Positions 36,327-45,453 of a stretch of 64,000 nt of DNA are shown in pieces. The stretch is from Mycobacterium simiae (GTDB taxonomy: Bacteria > Actinomycetota > Actinomycetes > Mycobacteriales > Mycobacteriaceae), in the NCBI RefSeq assembly GCF_010727605.1, contig NZ_AP022568.1, forward strand, positions 5,724,995 through 5,788,994, written 5' to 3'. The position numbers and the translations under genes were made by a program. How positions within the stretch are numbered: the first letter of the stretch is position 1; every line of letters begins with the position of its first letter. The notes below the pieces were generated by a model that saw only the letters and a program-made list of their open reading frames with translations, was not told the origin of the DNA and searched no databases.

Positions 36327-37132
36327 TGTGGGCCCTCACTCACCGCGCGCCGCACCGCGTCGACTAATCCGTCGGCGGACAACCCCCGATCGGTTTCGGC
36401 GCGCAGCCACAGGAAATATTCGACGTTGCCCGACGGTCCCGGCAGCGGACTGGCCGTCACGTCGACCGTGTGCCAACCCAGCTCGCCCACCCCCCCGGCG
36501 ACAGCCAGCACCGCGTCGGCGCGCAACGCGGCGTCGTGCACGACCCCGCCAGCGCCCACCTGGCCCTTCCCGACTTCAAACTGCGGCTTCACCATGGGAA
36601 CGATATCCGCGCCCGGCCACGCGCAACCAGCCAGCGCGGGCAACACGGTCGACAACGAGATAAACGACAGGTCGGCGACGATCAGGTCGACACGCCCGCC
36701 GATCGCCTCCGGCGACAGGTCGCGGACATTGGTCCGCTCTACCACCATGACCCGCGGATCCGAGCGCAGCGACCAGGCCAACTGGCCGTATCCCACGTCG
36801 ACGGCCACGACCTCGGCCGCGCCGCGATCCAACAGCACCTCAGTGAAACCGCCGGTCGATGCACCGGCGTCCAGGCAGCGCCGGTCTGCGACCGGGATGT
36901 TGAAGGCATCCAGGGCGCCGAGAAGTTTGTGGGCACCGCGCGACACCCAGCGGCGCTCGCCGTCGTCGGTGACGGTCAGCGCCGCGGTGACCGGCACGGC
37001 GGTGGCCGGCTTGACCGCCGGCATGCCGTCGATGCTGACCTTCCCGGCGCCGATCAACTCGGCTGCCTGCTGGCGGGATCGCGCCAAACCGCGCCGGACC
37101 AGCTCGGCGTCAACACGGGCGCGCCGCGCCAT
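36323..37132 (-). CDS. tlyA: rRNA 2'-O-methyltransferase / hemolysin TlyA
   Basis: 269 residues: an S4 domain ([20 protein letters not shown]) followed by an FtsJ/RrmJ-type methyltransferase with [20 protein letters not shown] and DVGYGQLAW. The later [20 protein letters not shown] and [15 protein letters not shown] motifs complete it. TlyA methylates 16S and 23S rRNA in mycobacteria; capreomycin susceptibility depends on it. It overlaps nadK and follows the 61-residue gene by 8 bases. Confidence 0.96.
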   Translation of the reverse strand: MARRARVDAELVRRGLARSRQQAAELIGAGKVSIDGMPAVKPATAVPVTAALTVTDDGERRWVSRGAHKLLGALDAFNIPVADRRCLDAGASTGGFTEVLLDRGAAEVVAVDVGYGQLAWSLRSDPRVMVVERTNVRDLSPEAIGGRVDLIVADLSFISLSTVLPALAGCAWPGADIVPMVKPQFEVGKGQVGAGGVVHDAALRADAVLAVAGGVGELGWHTVDVTASPLPGPSGNVEYFLWLRAETDRGLSADGLVDAVRRAVSEGPQ

Positions 37133-37140
37133 GCCTGCAC

Positions 37141-37326
37141 TCAGCCCTTCTCCGCCGACTCCAGCGCCTGCAGCAGCACATCGTGCGCCTCGGACAGGCG
37201 CCGGGCGATGTCTTCCAGCTCTGCGAGGGACGGCCCGTTTTCCCGGTGTTGCGCATCGGCCAGCTCGGGCAACTGCGCCAACAGGTTGTCGATGTCGGCG
37301 CGAATCTGATCAGGATCGATATTCAT
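37141..37326 (-). CDS. Conserved small helical protein
   Basis: 61 residues: two amphipathic helices, DQIRADIDNLLAQLPELADA and LAELEDIARRLSEAHDVLLQ, ending ALESAEKG. No signal or membrane segment. It is probably a short coiled-coil protein of unknown role. The position between tlyA and the HAD phosphatase is as I recall for Rv1693. Confidence 0.85.
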   Translation of the reverse strand: MNIDPDQIRADIDNLLAQLPELADAQHRENGPSLAELEDIARRLSEAHDVLLQALESAEKG

Positions 37327-37349
37327 TGCGGTTCTACGGTAGTCACCGG

Positions 37350-38354
37350 TCAGCCCTCATGCACGAGAGACCAGCGCTCGAGCGCGTCGCGGGCCCGGTC
37401 GTCACCGGGCCGGATGCGGGCCGGCCGCGCCGGGGCAGCCCATAGCGCGTTGGCGACCGCGCGCACGATGGACAGACTGTCTCCGTCCGCCGGCTCGTCG
37501 CTGCGTACCGTGATGTCGCCGTCGCCGACCTCCACGGTCCAGCCCCGCTGCGGCCCAACCGCCAGCACCGCGCGGTCCTGGTGCAATGCCCGCAGGTCGT
37601 GACCGATGTAGGTGGGGCGCTGCTCGGGTATGGCGTACACGGCGTCGCGCGCGCTGTTCACGCCGGTCAGCACCATCAGGCTGGGCAGTCGAGCGGCGTT
37701 GGCGCCCTCGATGTCGGTGTCCAACCGATCGCCGATCACCAGCGGCGCGCGGTAGTCACCGCGACCGACCGCATCGGTGAGCAGCGTCGGGGCGGGTTTT
37801 CCGGCCACTCTGGGTTCGGCGCCGGTGGCCGCCCGCAGCGCGGCCACCAGCGATCCGTTGCCGGGCAGTAGGCCGCGTTCGGTGGGCAGCGTCGGATCGA
37901 CGTTGGCCGCCACCCATAACGCGCCCGCGCGGATGGCCAGCGCGGCCTCGGCGAGTTCGGCCCAGCCGATCGTCATCGAAAGGCCCTGGACGACGGCGAC
38001 GGGGTTGTCCTCGAACCGTCGCACCGGGCGCAGGCCGACCGCGGCGATCTCGTTGGCCAAGGAGTCGGTGCCCACGATCAGCACCGGCGAATTCGGCGTC
38101 AGTTCAACAGAAAGCAGCCGCGCGGCGCTCTGGGCGCTGGTGACGACGTCGTCGGCGGCAGCGGTAAAGCCGAGATCGCGCAGATGCGCCGCCACTTCGT
38201 CGGCGCTGCGGGAGGCGTTGTTGGTGACAAACAGTTTGCGCACGCGCAGTTCATCCAGAGTCTGCACCGCACCGTCGGTGGGACGGTGGCCGCGAAACAC
38301 CGTCCCGTCCAAGTCGATCAACAGGCAATCATGTTCCTGCGCAAGACTTTTCAT
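37350..38354 (-). CDS. HAD-superfamily phosphatase (NagD-like)
   Basis: 334 residues from ATG 38354, which overlaps the TPR gene's stop as ATGA. HAD motif I is LLIDLDGTVFRG, motif II is in LFVTNNAS, and the Lys motif is GKPAPTLL with IGDRLDTDIEGAN as motif IV. The C2-type cap places it in the NagD group. From memory Rv1692 is a glycerol-3-phosphate phosphatase, but the substrate is not decided by the sequence. A C-terminal ~80-residue extension (ERWSLVHEG end) is typical of the mycobacterial form. Confidence 0.9.
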   Translation of the reverse strand: MKSLAQEHDCLLIDLDGTVFRGHRPTDGAVQTLDELRVRKLFVTNNASRSADEVAAHLRDLGFTAAADDVVTSAQSAARLLSVELTPNSPVLIVGTDSLANEIAAVGLRPVRRFEDNPVAVVQGLSMTIGWAELAEAALAIRAGALWVAANVDPTLPTERGLLPGNGSLVAALRAATGAEPRVAGKPAPTLLTDAVGRGDYRAPLVIGDRLDTDIEGANAARLPSLMVLTGVNSARDAVYAIPEQRPTYIGHDLRALHQDRAVLAVGPQRGWTVEVGDGDITVRSDEPADGDSLSIVRAVANALWAAPARPARIRPGDDRARDALERWSLVHEG

Positions 38355-39202
38355 TGCTCTTCGCTCGTGCCCAGCTCGGCCACCCGGTCCTCGGCGTCGG
38401 TGACGCCGTCGACGTCGGCGGCCGCCGAACGCAAAAACCATTGCAACGCTTCGTCCGCTCGGCCGAGCGCCAGCAACGTGTCGGCGTAGGCGTAAAACAG
38501 CCGGGCGGCCGTCGCGCCGGTGCGGCTCGGGTCCAGTTGCGGTGTCGATAACACGGTCAGCGCTTGCTCGAGCTGCCCCAGATCCGAGCGTGCACCCGCG
38601 ACCACGATGCGCAGTTCGTCGGCGTCGTCACCGGTCAGCTGCGCCGCCTCGTCGCCCCGGGCCAGTTCGATCGCCCGCTCCGGACGGCCAAGTCCGCGTT
38701 CGCAATCCGCGATCAGCGCGAGCAACGACGACTTGCTGCCCATGCGGCGGGCGGCCCGCAACTCCGACAGCGCCTGTGCCCAATCGCCGTACCGGTAGGC
38801 CGCGATGCCGACGGCTTCGCGGATGGCGGCGATCCGGCTGGACCGGGCCCGGGCGGCGCGCGCGTGGTTGAGCGCGGCTTCGGGGTCCTCGTCCATCAGC
38901 TCGCCCGCCGCGACGAGGTGGCGTGCTACCGCCTCGGCGGTAGCACGGTCCAACGTGCTCAGTTCGCCGCGGATTTCGGGGGCCAACTGCTTGGCATCGA
39001 CACCGGGAGGTATCGCCGGCCCGCTGTCGGCCCGGCCGTCCGGCCGATCGGTCTCGCCGCCGGACTGCGGTTGCGCCGACCGCGCCCGGCCCGGCCCTGA
39101 CCAATTACCCTCGCGCGGCGTGCGTGGCCCACGTCTCGGTGCACCCCCAGACGCCGGTCGCGGGCGTCGTTCGCCGTTGTGGCGCTGCCTGTCGTCGCCC
39201 AC
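38351..39202 (-). CDS. TPR-repeat protein
   Basis: 283 residues. The N-terminal ~75 residues are Arg/Gly/Pro-rich and of low complexity (RHNGERRPRPASGG, then RRGPRTPREGN). Then come several degenerate TPR helices: EDPEAALNHARAARARSSRI, YGDWAQALSELRAARRM, RPERAIELARGDEAAQ, LGQLEQALTVLSTPQ and YADTLLALGRADEALQWFLR. TPR proteins are scaffolds; no partner is visible. It overlaps the HAD phosphatase by 4 bases. It matches Rv1691 in order, as I remember it. Confidence 0.87.
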   Translation of the reverse strand: MGDDRQRHNGERRPRPASGGAPRRGPRTPREGNWSGPGRARSAQPQSGGETDRPDGRADSGPAIPPGVDAKQLAPEIRGELSTLDRATAEAVARHLVAAGELMDEDPEAALNHARAARARSSRIAAIREAVGIAAYRYGDWAQALSELRAARRMGSKSSLLALIADCERGLGRPERAIELARGDEAAQLTGDDADELRIVVAGARSDLGQLEQALTVLSTPQLDPSRTGATAARLFYAYADTLLALGRADEALQWFLRSAAADVDGVTDAEDRVAELGTSEEQ

Positions 39203-39270
39203 TCGTGTCGTTCACCTCGATTGCTCCCGGACTCCCCCGAAAGGATACGGGCATCCAGGTGGCGATCCCG

Positions 39271-39669
39271 CTACGCCTTGAACCGGTCCGGTATCAGCGG
39301 CGCGATCATCGCAGGACAAAACGTCGCGATCGCGACGATGGTGAAGATGCCGGCGTTCTTCTCGGTCATGCCGCTCCCGGAGGCCATCTCCGAGACCACC
39401 GAGTCGAACGACTGGCCCGGCTCCAGCAGCATCGGACAGACCGACTGACCCGCGGCGACAGCCGTGGCCGGCTGAGTGACCGCAATGCCGGCATTCGTCA
39501 GCGCCGACAAAAAGCGGTTGCCGGCCATGTCGGCACGGATGGGCGCCGCCACCGTCGCGGCGGCGGTGATCAAGCTCGCGGTCAATACGACGAATCCGAA
39601 GGCCTTGGCCTGTCCCGCGGCGGGCACGGCTCGGTGGGTGCGCGAAATCACTGTGACTACAGTGGCCAC
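39271..39669 (-). CDS. DUF732-type secreted protein
   Basis: 132 residues. An N-terminal signal-like hydrophobic segment (AFGFVVLTASLITAAATVAA) is followed by a DUF732 domain: NRFLSALTNAGIAVTQPATA then AGQSVCPML and ATFCPAMIA, whose Cys pair likely forms a disulfide. DUF732 is common in mycobacterial secreted proteins. The M. tuberculosis neighbour here is, from memory, the lipoprotein gene lprJ, but no lipobox cysteine follows the signal segment, so this copy is more likely secreted than lipidated. Confidence 0.8.
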   Translation of the reverse strand: MATVVTVISRTHRAVPAAGQAKAFGFVVLTASLITAAATVAAPIRADMAGNRFLSALTNAGIAVTQPATAVAAGQSVCPMLLEPGQSFDSVVSEMASGSGMTEKNAGIFTIVAIATFCPAMIAPLIPDRFKA

Positions 39670-39973
39670 CCAGTGTCACGTTCGGGGCACGGCCCGGTAA
39701 AGGTTTGCACACCAACGCGTTTTGCTCCGAGGTTCTTGACACCAGCGCGGGCAATATGCCACGCCCCGTGCCGTGCGGGCGATTTGACCGCGTTGTCCGC
39801 CGAATGGAGGACAACCGAATCCACCCAGAGTTCATCCGGTTGTGGGATGGCGGCGCGCCTCGGAAGCCGCAAAACTTATTGGCACAGCGGGGATCTCGTC
39901 GCTCCTTCACGAGGCTTCCCCTACTCGACAAATCGGCTTCCCCACCGATGACGAGGTCCCCGCTGAAACCCGT
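39670..39973. other. Intergenic region between tyrS and the DUF732 gene
   Basis: About 300 bases with no convincing gene. Weak reading frames on both strands have antisense-like composition. It should contain the promoter of the DUF732 gene and the end of the tyrS transcript, but no clear promoter or terminator was identified. Confidence 0.5.
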
Positions 39974-41245
39974 CTAGACCTTCTCGATTCCGGCGATGTT
40001 GCGCTTGCCACGCCGCAAAACCAGCCACCGGCCGTGCAGGAAATCCGAGGCTTGCGGCGTCCATTCGTCACTGTCCACCCGAACGTTGTTGACCGACACG
40101 CCGCCCTCGCCGATGGTGCGTCGGGCCGCGCCTTTGCTGGCCGACAGTCCGGTGGCCACTAGCAAGTCGACGATCCCGTCGGGGCCGCCCGGTTTGAGCT
40201 CGGCGACCGACGTTTCGCGCAGCGCCGCGGCCAGCGTCGCCTCGTCGAGGCGGCCCAATTCACCCTGACCGAACAACGCCCGGCTGGCGTGTTCGACGGC
40301 CGCGGTGGCCTGTTCACCGTGCACCAGGACGGTGAGTTCGGTTGCCAGACGCCGCTGGGCGGCGCGTTGTTGCGGACGCTCGACGGTGGCCTGCTCCAAT
40401 TCGGCGAGCTCCTCGGCGGAAAGGAAGGTGAACCAGCGCAGGTAGCGGATCACGTCGGCGTCAGCGGTGTTGACGAAGTACTGATACCAGGCATACGGGC
40501 TGGTCAGCTGGGGATCTAGCCACAGGTTCCCGCCGCCGGTGGATTTGCCGAACTTAGTGCCGTCGGCCGAGGTGACCAGCGGCACCGTGAGCGCGTGCAC
40601 CGACGCGCCCAGCTTCTGACGCACCAGGCGTACCCCGGCGATGATGTTGCCCCACTGATCCGAACCACCGATCTGCAGCGTGCAGTTGTGCCGCTGGTGC
40701 AGTTCGACGTAATCGTTGGCCTGCAGCAGCATGTAGCTGAACTCGGTGTAGGAGATTCCGTCGCCCTCGAGCCGCCGCCGGATGGTGTCGCGATCGAGCA
40801 TCACGTTGACCGAGAAGTGCTTGCCGAGGTCGCGCAGGAACTCGATCGCCGACATCGGGCCCGTCCAGTCGAGGTTGTTGACGACGAGAGCGTCGGTCGG
40901 TGAGTCCCCGTCCGTCGAGAAATCCACGAAGCGCTCCAGCTGACCGCGAATCCGCTCCGTCCACTCGGCGACGATGTCGGCCTCGTTGAGGCTGCGCTCC
41001 CCGACCTCACGCGGGTCGCCGATCATGCCGGTGGCCCCGCCGGCCAACACGATCGGACGATGGCCGGCCCGCTGGAAGCGGCGCAACGCCAGCAGCGGCA
41101 CCAGATGGCCCGCGTGCAGGCTGGGCGCGGTGGGGTCGAAACCGGCGTACACCGTGATCGGCCCGCGCCGCACTTCGGCGGCCAGGGCGTCGAGGTCGGT
41201 GGACTGCGCGATCAGCCCGCGCCAGCCCAGCTCGTCGAGGATCAT
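39974..41245 (-). CDS. tyrS: Tyrosyl-tRNA synthetase
   Basis: 423 residues from ATG 41245, within two residues of the length I recall for mycobacterial TyrS. Class I motifs: [20 protein letters not shown] (HIGH-like) and [10 protein letters not shown] (KMSKS-like). [11 protein letters not shown] and [11 protein letters not shown] bind tyrosine and tRNA. The C-terminal S4 domain ([15 protein letters not shown]) is present. The region further upstream in the frame is antisense-like, so the longer reading was not used. Mpg follows upstream on the same strand, 11 bases away. Confidence 0.97.
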   Translation of the reverse strand: MILDELGWRGLIAQSTDLDALAAEVRRGPITVYAGFDPTAPSLHAGHLVPLLALRRFQRAGHRPIVLAGGATGMIGDPREVGERSLNEADIVAEWTERIRGQLERFVDFSTDGDSPTDALVVNNLDWTGPMSAIEFLRDLGKHFSVNVMLDRDTIRRRLEGDGISYTEFSYMLLQANDYVELHQRHNCTLQIGGSDQWGNIIAGVRLVRQKLGASVHALTVPLVTSADGTKFGKSTGGGNLWLDPQLTSPYAWYQYFVNTADADVIRYLRWFTFLSAEELAELEQATVERPQQRAAQRRLATELTVLVHGEQATAAVEHASRALFGQGELGRLDEATLAAALRETSVAELKPGGPDGIVDLLVATGLSASKGAARRTIGEGGVSVNNVRVDSDEWTPQASDFLHGRWLVLRRGKRNIAGIEKV

Positions 41246-41256
41246 GGGGTAAGAGG

Positions 41257-41868
41257 CTAGTCGCTGGCGCCGGGCGCGGGTGCCCGCGGACTTCGCCGGT
41301 ACGCCGAGACTTCCGGCCGGCCGGCAAGCCACAGTCGCCACGGCCGATCCGCGGCCTGACTGACACCGACCCGCGGACCCGCGACCGCGCCATCGGCGGC
41401 ATTCAAGGTCAGGCGAATCGGGCTGTCGGCGTCGAACAGATCAATTCCATTGTCGGACATGGCAATTCCGAGGGCGGAGCAGAGATTTCCGGGGCCCCGG
41501 GCCAACGCGATGGTACGCACCGCCGGGCCACGCCTGGCCTGGGCGACCTCGACACCCTCGGTGATGACCGCCGCGCGCAGCAGCACCGCGGCGGCGGTCC
41601 CGTCGGGCCCGCACGAGACGTTGGCGCACACATGGATGCCATGGCTGCGGTAGGTGTACAGCCGGCCGGGCGGCCCGAACATCACCGCGTTGCGGCCGCT
41701 GCGGCCGCGGTAGGAGTGCGCCGCCGCGTCCGGCCACGGGCCGTCGGGCACCCCGCCGTAGGCTTCGACCTCGACGACGACCCCGCTGACACCGCGCCCG
41801 GTGAGGGTGGCTCCCAGCAGTCGGTGCGCTGCTTCGACCGGGTCGACGACGAGCTGGCCTGCGGACAC
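41257..41868 (-). CDS. mpg: 3-methyladenine DNA glycosylase
   Basis: 203 residues of the AAG/MPG family (PF02245): [27 protein letters not shown] with the catalytic Glu, [20 protein letters not shown], and [20 protein letters not shown]. It excises alkylated purines. It precedes tyrS in the same direction with 11 bases between. The amt gene diverges from it about 80 bases upstream, and that gap must hold both promoters. Confidence 0.95.
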   Translation of the reverse strand: MSAGQLVVDPVEAAHRLLGATLTGRGVSGVVVEVEAYGGVPDGPWPDAAAHSYRGRSGRNAVMFGPPGRLYTYRSHGIHVCANVSCGPDGTAAAVLLRAAVITEGVEVAQARRGPAVRTIALARGPGNLCSALGIAMSDNGIDLFDADSPIRLTLNAADGAVAGPRVGVSQAADRPWRLWLAGRPEVSAYRRSPRAPAPGASD

Positions 41869-41946
41869 CCAGCGAACCTACCGGCTACTCCGGCGTGGCA
41901 ATATCCCGGTGTCGCGCGACCCCCGGACGCAAGGAGGCGCCCAACC

Positions 41947-43188
41947 ATGCAATCGATCGACCCCGCCGCCACCGCGTGGCTGCTGGCTAGTACCGCATTG
42001 GTCCTCTTGATGACCCCGGGCCTGGCCATCTTCTACGGCGGCATGGTCCGTACGACCGGCGTGCTCAACATGATCATGATGAGTTTCATCTCGATCCCGT
42101 TGGTCACGGTGGCTTGGCTGCTCCTCGGTTACACGGTCGCCTTCACCGATGGTGGGACGGGTGGCCTGCTCGGCGGGTTGGATCACATCGGGCTGCTGGG
42201 CATCACGCCGAGCACCACCCATGGCGCGGTGCCGGAGCTGCTGTATGCGACCTTCCAGTTGACCTTCGCGATTATCACGGCCGCCCTGGTCAGCGGCGCG
42301 ATCGCGGACCGCGCCAAGTTCGCCGCCTGGATGGTGTTTGTGCCGCTCTGGGCGATCGTTGTGTATTCGGTTGTCGCGCACTGGGTGTGGGGGCCCGACG
42401 GCTGGCTGGCGAGGCTAGGAGTGCTCGACTATGCGGGCGGCTTAGTCGTCGAGATCGTCTCCGGCTCCTCGGCGCTGGCCCTGGCGCTGGTGCTGGGACC
42501 TCGGATTGGTTTCAAGAAGGACGCCATGCGCCCGCACAATCTGCCGCTCGTCTTGCTCGGCGTCGGCCTGCTCTGGTTCGGCTGGTTCGGCTTCAACGCC
42601 GGATCCGCGTTGGCCGCCAACGGAACTGCCGCGGCGATCTTCTTGAACACCCTCGTCGCCGGCTGCCTCGGCATGCTGGGCTGGTTAGCAGTCGAACGGA
42701 TCCGCGACGGCAAACCCACGACGTTCGGTGCAGCGTCCGGCGTGGTGGCTGGGCTGGTCGCGATCACCCCGTCGTGCGGCACCGTCAATACCTTCGGCGC
42801 CACGGTGGTCGGGCTGGCCGCCGGCGTCGTGTGCTCCTTCGCGGTGGCCGCGAAATTCCGATTCAACTACGACGATTCGCTCGACGTCGTCGGTGTGCAC
42901 TTCGTCGGAGGCGTCGTCGGGGTGTTCTTGATCGGGCTGCTGGCCACGGCTGTCATGACGGCGGGACCGCAGGGCCTGCTCTACGGCGGCGGCCTGGCCC
43001 AACTGGGCAAGCAGTCGCTCGCGATCGTCGTCGTCGCGGCCTATGCGTTCGGCGTGTCCTACGGCCTGGCGAAGATGATCGACCGCTTCATGGGCTTCCG
43101 GGTCAGCCCCGAGGACGAGATCGCCGGCGTCGACTTCACTCAGCACGCCGAGACCGCGTACGCCGAAGGCGTACAGGGGCATCAATAA
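41947..43188 (+). CDS. amt: Ammonium transporter (Amt family)
   Basis: 413 residues from ATG 41947, with AAGGAGG 9 bases upstream. It has 11 hydrophobic segments, starting AWLLASTALVLLMTPGLAIF, and the Amt signatures GGMVRTTGVLNMIMM, VVEIVSGSSALALALVLG and the conserved DSLDVVGVHFVGG. It conducts ammonium or ammonia across the membrane. No GlnK/PII gene is adjacent. From memory M. tuberculosis has amt elsewhere (beside glnB), so its place here, between mpg and the ABC exporter, looks like an insertion in this lineage. Confidence 0.96.
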   Translation: MQSIDPAATAWLLASTALVLLMTPGLAIFYGGMVRTTGVLNMIMMSFISIPLVTVAWLLLGYTVAFTDGGTGGLLGGLDHIGLLGITPSTTHGAVPELLYATFQLTFAIITAALVSGAIADRAKFAAWMVFVPLWAIVVYSVVAHWVWGPDGWLARLGVLDYAGGLVVEIVSGSSALALALVLGPRIGFKKDAMRPHNLPLVLLGVGLLWFGWFGFNAGSALAANGTAAAIFLNTLVAGCLGMLGWLAVERIRDGKPTTFGAASGVVAGLVAITPSCGTVNTFGATVVGLAAGVVCSFAVAAKFRFNYDDSLDVVGVHFVGGVVGVFLIGLLATAVMTAGPQGLLYGGGLAQLGKQSLAIVVVAAYAFGVSYGLAKMIDRFMGFRVSPEDEIAGVDFTQHAETAYAEGVQGHQ

Positions 43189-43264
43189 GCAGCGCGAGGC
43201 TGTAACTACCGACGCGTTTCGCGAGTAAGTCCGTTGCTAGTGACAATCTCGCGAGCCCAGACTC

Positions 43265-43293
43265 TTGACAGGTTCGCGCTCCCGGCGGATATT
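43265..43293 (+). promoter_or_regulatory. Promoter of the ABC exporter-tetR operon
   Basis: TTGACA (43265-43270) is separated by 17 bases from GATATT (43288-43293), a good SigA-type -35 with a weaker -10. The predicted start lies near 43300, at the first ATG, so the message would be leaderless or nearly so. The -10 overlaps the palindrome at 43291-43324. Confidence 0.5.
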
Positions 43294-43324
43294 CATCACA
43301 TGATGATTTCATCTCATGATGAAT
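43291..43324. promoter_or_regulatory. 34-bp palindrome, likely operator for the linked TetR
   Basis: ATTCATCA (43291-43298) and TGATGAAT (43317-43324) are perfect 8-bp arms, with further inner symmetry TGATGA/TCATCT about the same centre at 43307/43308. It spans the predicted -10 edge, the transcription start and the first codons. This is the length and location of a TetR-type operator, and the operon's third gene encodes one. Confidence 0.65.
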
Positions 43325-44076
43325 TACCTGTGGGCGGTACCGAACCGGCCGTCGACATCGACCACCTTCGGGTGATTCGGGGCAACCGCCCGGCCCTGCA
43401 CGACTTCTCCGTGCAGATCGCGAAGGGCAGCATCACCGGCATACTCGGCCCTTCCGGCTGCGGTAAGACCACGCTGATCCGCTGCATCGTCGGCACCCAG
43501 ATCATCAGCTCGGGCACGGTCACCGTGCTCGGCAAGCCCGCGGGCTGCGCGGCGCTGCGCCGCCGCATCGGGTATCTGCCGCAGGATCCAACCATCTACA
43601 ACGACCTGCGAATCATCGACAACGTTCGCTATTTCGCGTCGCTGTACGGCTTCGACGGTGACGCCGCCGACGCGGCGATCGAGCGCGTCGGACTCAGCGA
43701 TCACCGGACCGCCATCTGCGCCAACCTGTCCGGGGGCCAGCGCACCAGGGTCTCGTTGTCCTGCGCGCTGGTCTGCGAACCGGAGCTGCTGGTGCTCGAC
43801 GAGCCCACGGTCGGACTGGATCCGGTGCTGCGGGCGGACCTTTGGGAGCAGTTCACCGACCTCGCCCGCGGGGGGACGACCCTGCTGGTCTCCAGTCACG
43901 TGATGGACGAGGCCGAGCACTGCAAAGACCTGTTGCTGATGCGCGAAGGCGCCCTGGTCGCACACACCACGCCCGCCCAACTCAGAGAGGACACCGGATG
44001 CACGTCACTGGAGGACGCATTTCTGTCCATCATCAAGCGCAACATCATGCAGAACGCGGGTCCCACAGCTGGATGA
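43300..44076 (+). CDS. ABC transporter ATP-binding protein
   Basis: 258 residues from ATG 43300 (MMISSHDELPVGG). An upstream in-frame TTG or GTG reading crosses the predicted promoter and was rejected. Motifs: Walker A GPSGCGKTTLIRCIVG, signature LSGGQRTRVSLSCALV, Walker B LLVLDEPTVGLDP, H-loop SSHVMDEAEH. It is an ABC-2 type exporter ATPase, probably for a drug or lipid, working with the permease that overlaps it by 4 bases. From memory it matches Rv1687c. Confidence 0.93.
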   Translation: MMISSHDELPVGGTEPAVDIDHLRVIRGNRPALHDFSVQIAKGSITGILGPSGCGKTTLIRCIVGTQIISSGTVTVLGKPAGCAALRRRIGYLPQDPTIYNDLRIIDNVRYFASLYGFDGDAADAAIERVGLSDHRTAICANLSGGQRTRVSLSCALVCEPELLVLDEPTVGLDPVLRADLWEQFTDLARGGTTLLVSSHVMDEAEHCKDLLLMREGALVAHTTPAQLREDTGCTSLEDAFLSIIKRNIMQNAGPTAG

Positions 44077-44828
44077 GCCGCAACGGCTACACCGCGACCA
44101 CATCGCGGATCCTACGCCAGCTGATTTCCGATCACCGCAGCGTCGCCATGATCCTCGTGGTTCCGATCCTGGTTATCACGTTGATGTACTTCATGTTTCA
44201 CAATGCACGGCATCTTCCCGGCACACCGTCACCGTTCAACAGCGCATGTCTGATCCTGCTCGGCCTGTTTCCGCTGTTCGTGATGTTCATCATCACCGCG
44301 ATCACGATGCAGCGCGAACGGGCGTCGGGCACCCTGGAACGCATCCTGACCACTCCCCTGCGCCGGCTCGATCTGCTGATCGGTTACGGCACCGCGTTCT
44401 CGATCGCCGCGGCCACGCAGGCCACCCTGGCGTGCATCGTGTCGTTCTGGTTCCTCGGCTTCGACACCGCGGGCAGCTGGGTGTGGGTGTTCCTCATCGC
44501 GATCGTCAACGCGGTGTTGGGCGTCGGGCTGGGCTTGCTGTGTAGTGCCTTCGCGCGCACGGAGTTTCAGGCTGTCCAGTTCATCCCGTTGGTGATGGTG
44601 CCGCAGCTGCTGCTGGCCGGCATCATCGTCCCGCGCGCGGCGATGCCAGACTGGTTGCAATGGATCAGCAACGTCATGCCGGCCAGTTACGCACTGGAAG
44701 CACTGCAACAGGTCAACTCACACACCGAGCTGACCGGTGTCGCCGTACGCGACATGATCGTCGTGGCGGGTTCCGCCTTTGCGGCGCTGTGCCTGGCCGC
44801 GGCGACACTGCGGCGCCGGACCCCATAG
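44073..44828 (+). CDS. ABC-2 type transporter permease
   Basis: 251 residues from ATG 44073 (ATGA overlap with the ATPase). About six membrane segments are visible: SVAMILVVPILVITLMYFMF, ACLILLGLFPLFVMFIITAI, FSIAAATQATLACIVSF, WVFLIAIVNAVLGVGLGLLC, FIPLVMVPQLLLAGIIV and MIVVAGSAFAALCLAAATL. The cytoplasmic loop TMQRERASGTLERILTTPLR is the typical coupling motif of ABC-2 permeases. It forms an exporter with the upstream ATPase. The substrate is unknown. Confidence 0.92.
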   Translation: MSRNGYTATTSRILRQLISDHRSVAMILVVPILVITLMYFMFHNARHLPGTPSPFNSACLILLGLFPLFVMFIITAITMQRERASGTLERILTTPLRRLDLLIGYGTAFSIAAATQATLACIVSFWFLGFDTAGSWVWVFLIAIVNAVLGVGLGLLCSAFARTEFQAVQFIPLVMVPQLLLAGIIVPRAAMPDWLQWISNVMPASYALEALQQVNSHTELTGVAVRDMIVVAGSAFAALCLAAATLRRRTP

Positions 44829-44829
44829 C

Positions 44830-45453
44830 GTGACGGCCGCCAACACCGGCCGCCGGCGGCCCGGCCGGCCGGCGGGAAGCTCCGACACCCGCGAACGCAT
44901 CCTGTCCAGCGCGCGAGAACTCTTTGCCCGCAACGGGATTGACCGAACGTCGATCCGGGCCGTGGCCGCCGCGGCGGGCGTCGATGCCGCCCTGGTGCAT
45001 CACTACTTCGGCACCAAGCAGCAGCTGTTCGCTGCCGCGATCCACCTGCCGATCGACCCGATGACGGTGTTGATGCCGCTGCGGGAAACACCGGTGACCG
45101 AACTCGGCCATCGGCTGCCTCGGTTGCTGTTGCCGATCTGGGACTCCGAGCTGGGTTCGGGTTTGATCGCCACCCTGCGGTCGCTGCTGTCCGGGGCTGA
45201 GGTGAGCCTGGTGCGCACGTTTCTGCAAGACGTTATCGTCGCCGAAGTCGGTCCGCGGGTTGACAATCCGCCCGGAACGGGGCGAATCCGCGTCCAGTTC
45301 GTCGCATCGCAACTCATGGGCGTGGTGATGACCCGCTACATTATGGAGATCGAGCCGTTCGCGTCGCTGCCGGCCGAGCAGGTCGCCGCGACCATCGCGC
45401 CGACGCTGCAGCGCTACCTCACCGGGGAGCTGCCGGACGGCTGCGCTGGATGA
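44830..45453 (+). CDS. TetR-family regulator
   Basis: 207 residues from GTG 44830, one base after the permease stop. The N-terminal HTH is DTRERILSSARELFARNGID followed by RTSIRAVAAAAGVDAALVHHYFGTKQQLF, a textbook TetR DNA-binding domain. The C-terminal ligand domain (LPRLLLPIWDSELGSGLIAT) is helical. It likely represses its own exporter operon through the palindrome at 43291-43324. Its 3' end overlaps the Trm112-like gene on the other strand by 35 bases. It equals Rv1685c in length, from memory. Confidence 0.92.
   Translation: MTAANTGRRRPGRPAGSSDTRERILSSARELFARNGIDRTSIRAVAAAAGVDAALVHHYFGTKQQLFAAAIHLPIDPMTVLMPLRETPVTELGHRLPRLLLPIWDSELGSGLIATLRSLLSGAEVSLVRTFLQDVIVAEVGPRVDNPPGTGRIRVQFVASQLMGVVMTRYIMEIEPFASLPAEQVAATIAPTLQRYLTGELPDGCAG

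Noticed and set aside
34005..37445. A very long open frame (over 1,100 codons) on the plus strand
   Set aside because: It runs antisense to recN, nadK and tlyA, which have full catalytic motifs on the other strand. Its composition (Arg, Gly, His, Gln rich) is that of a codon shadow in GC-rich DNA.
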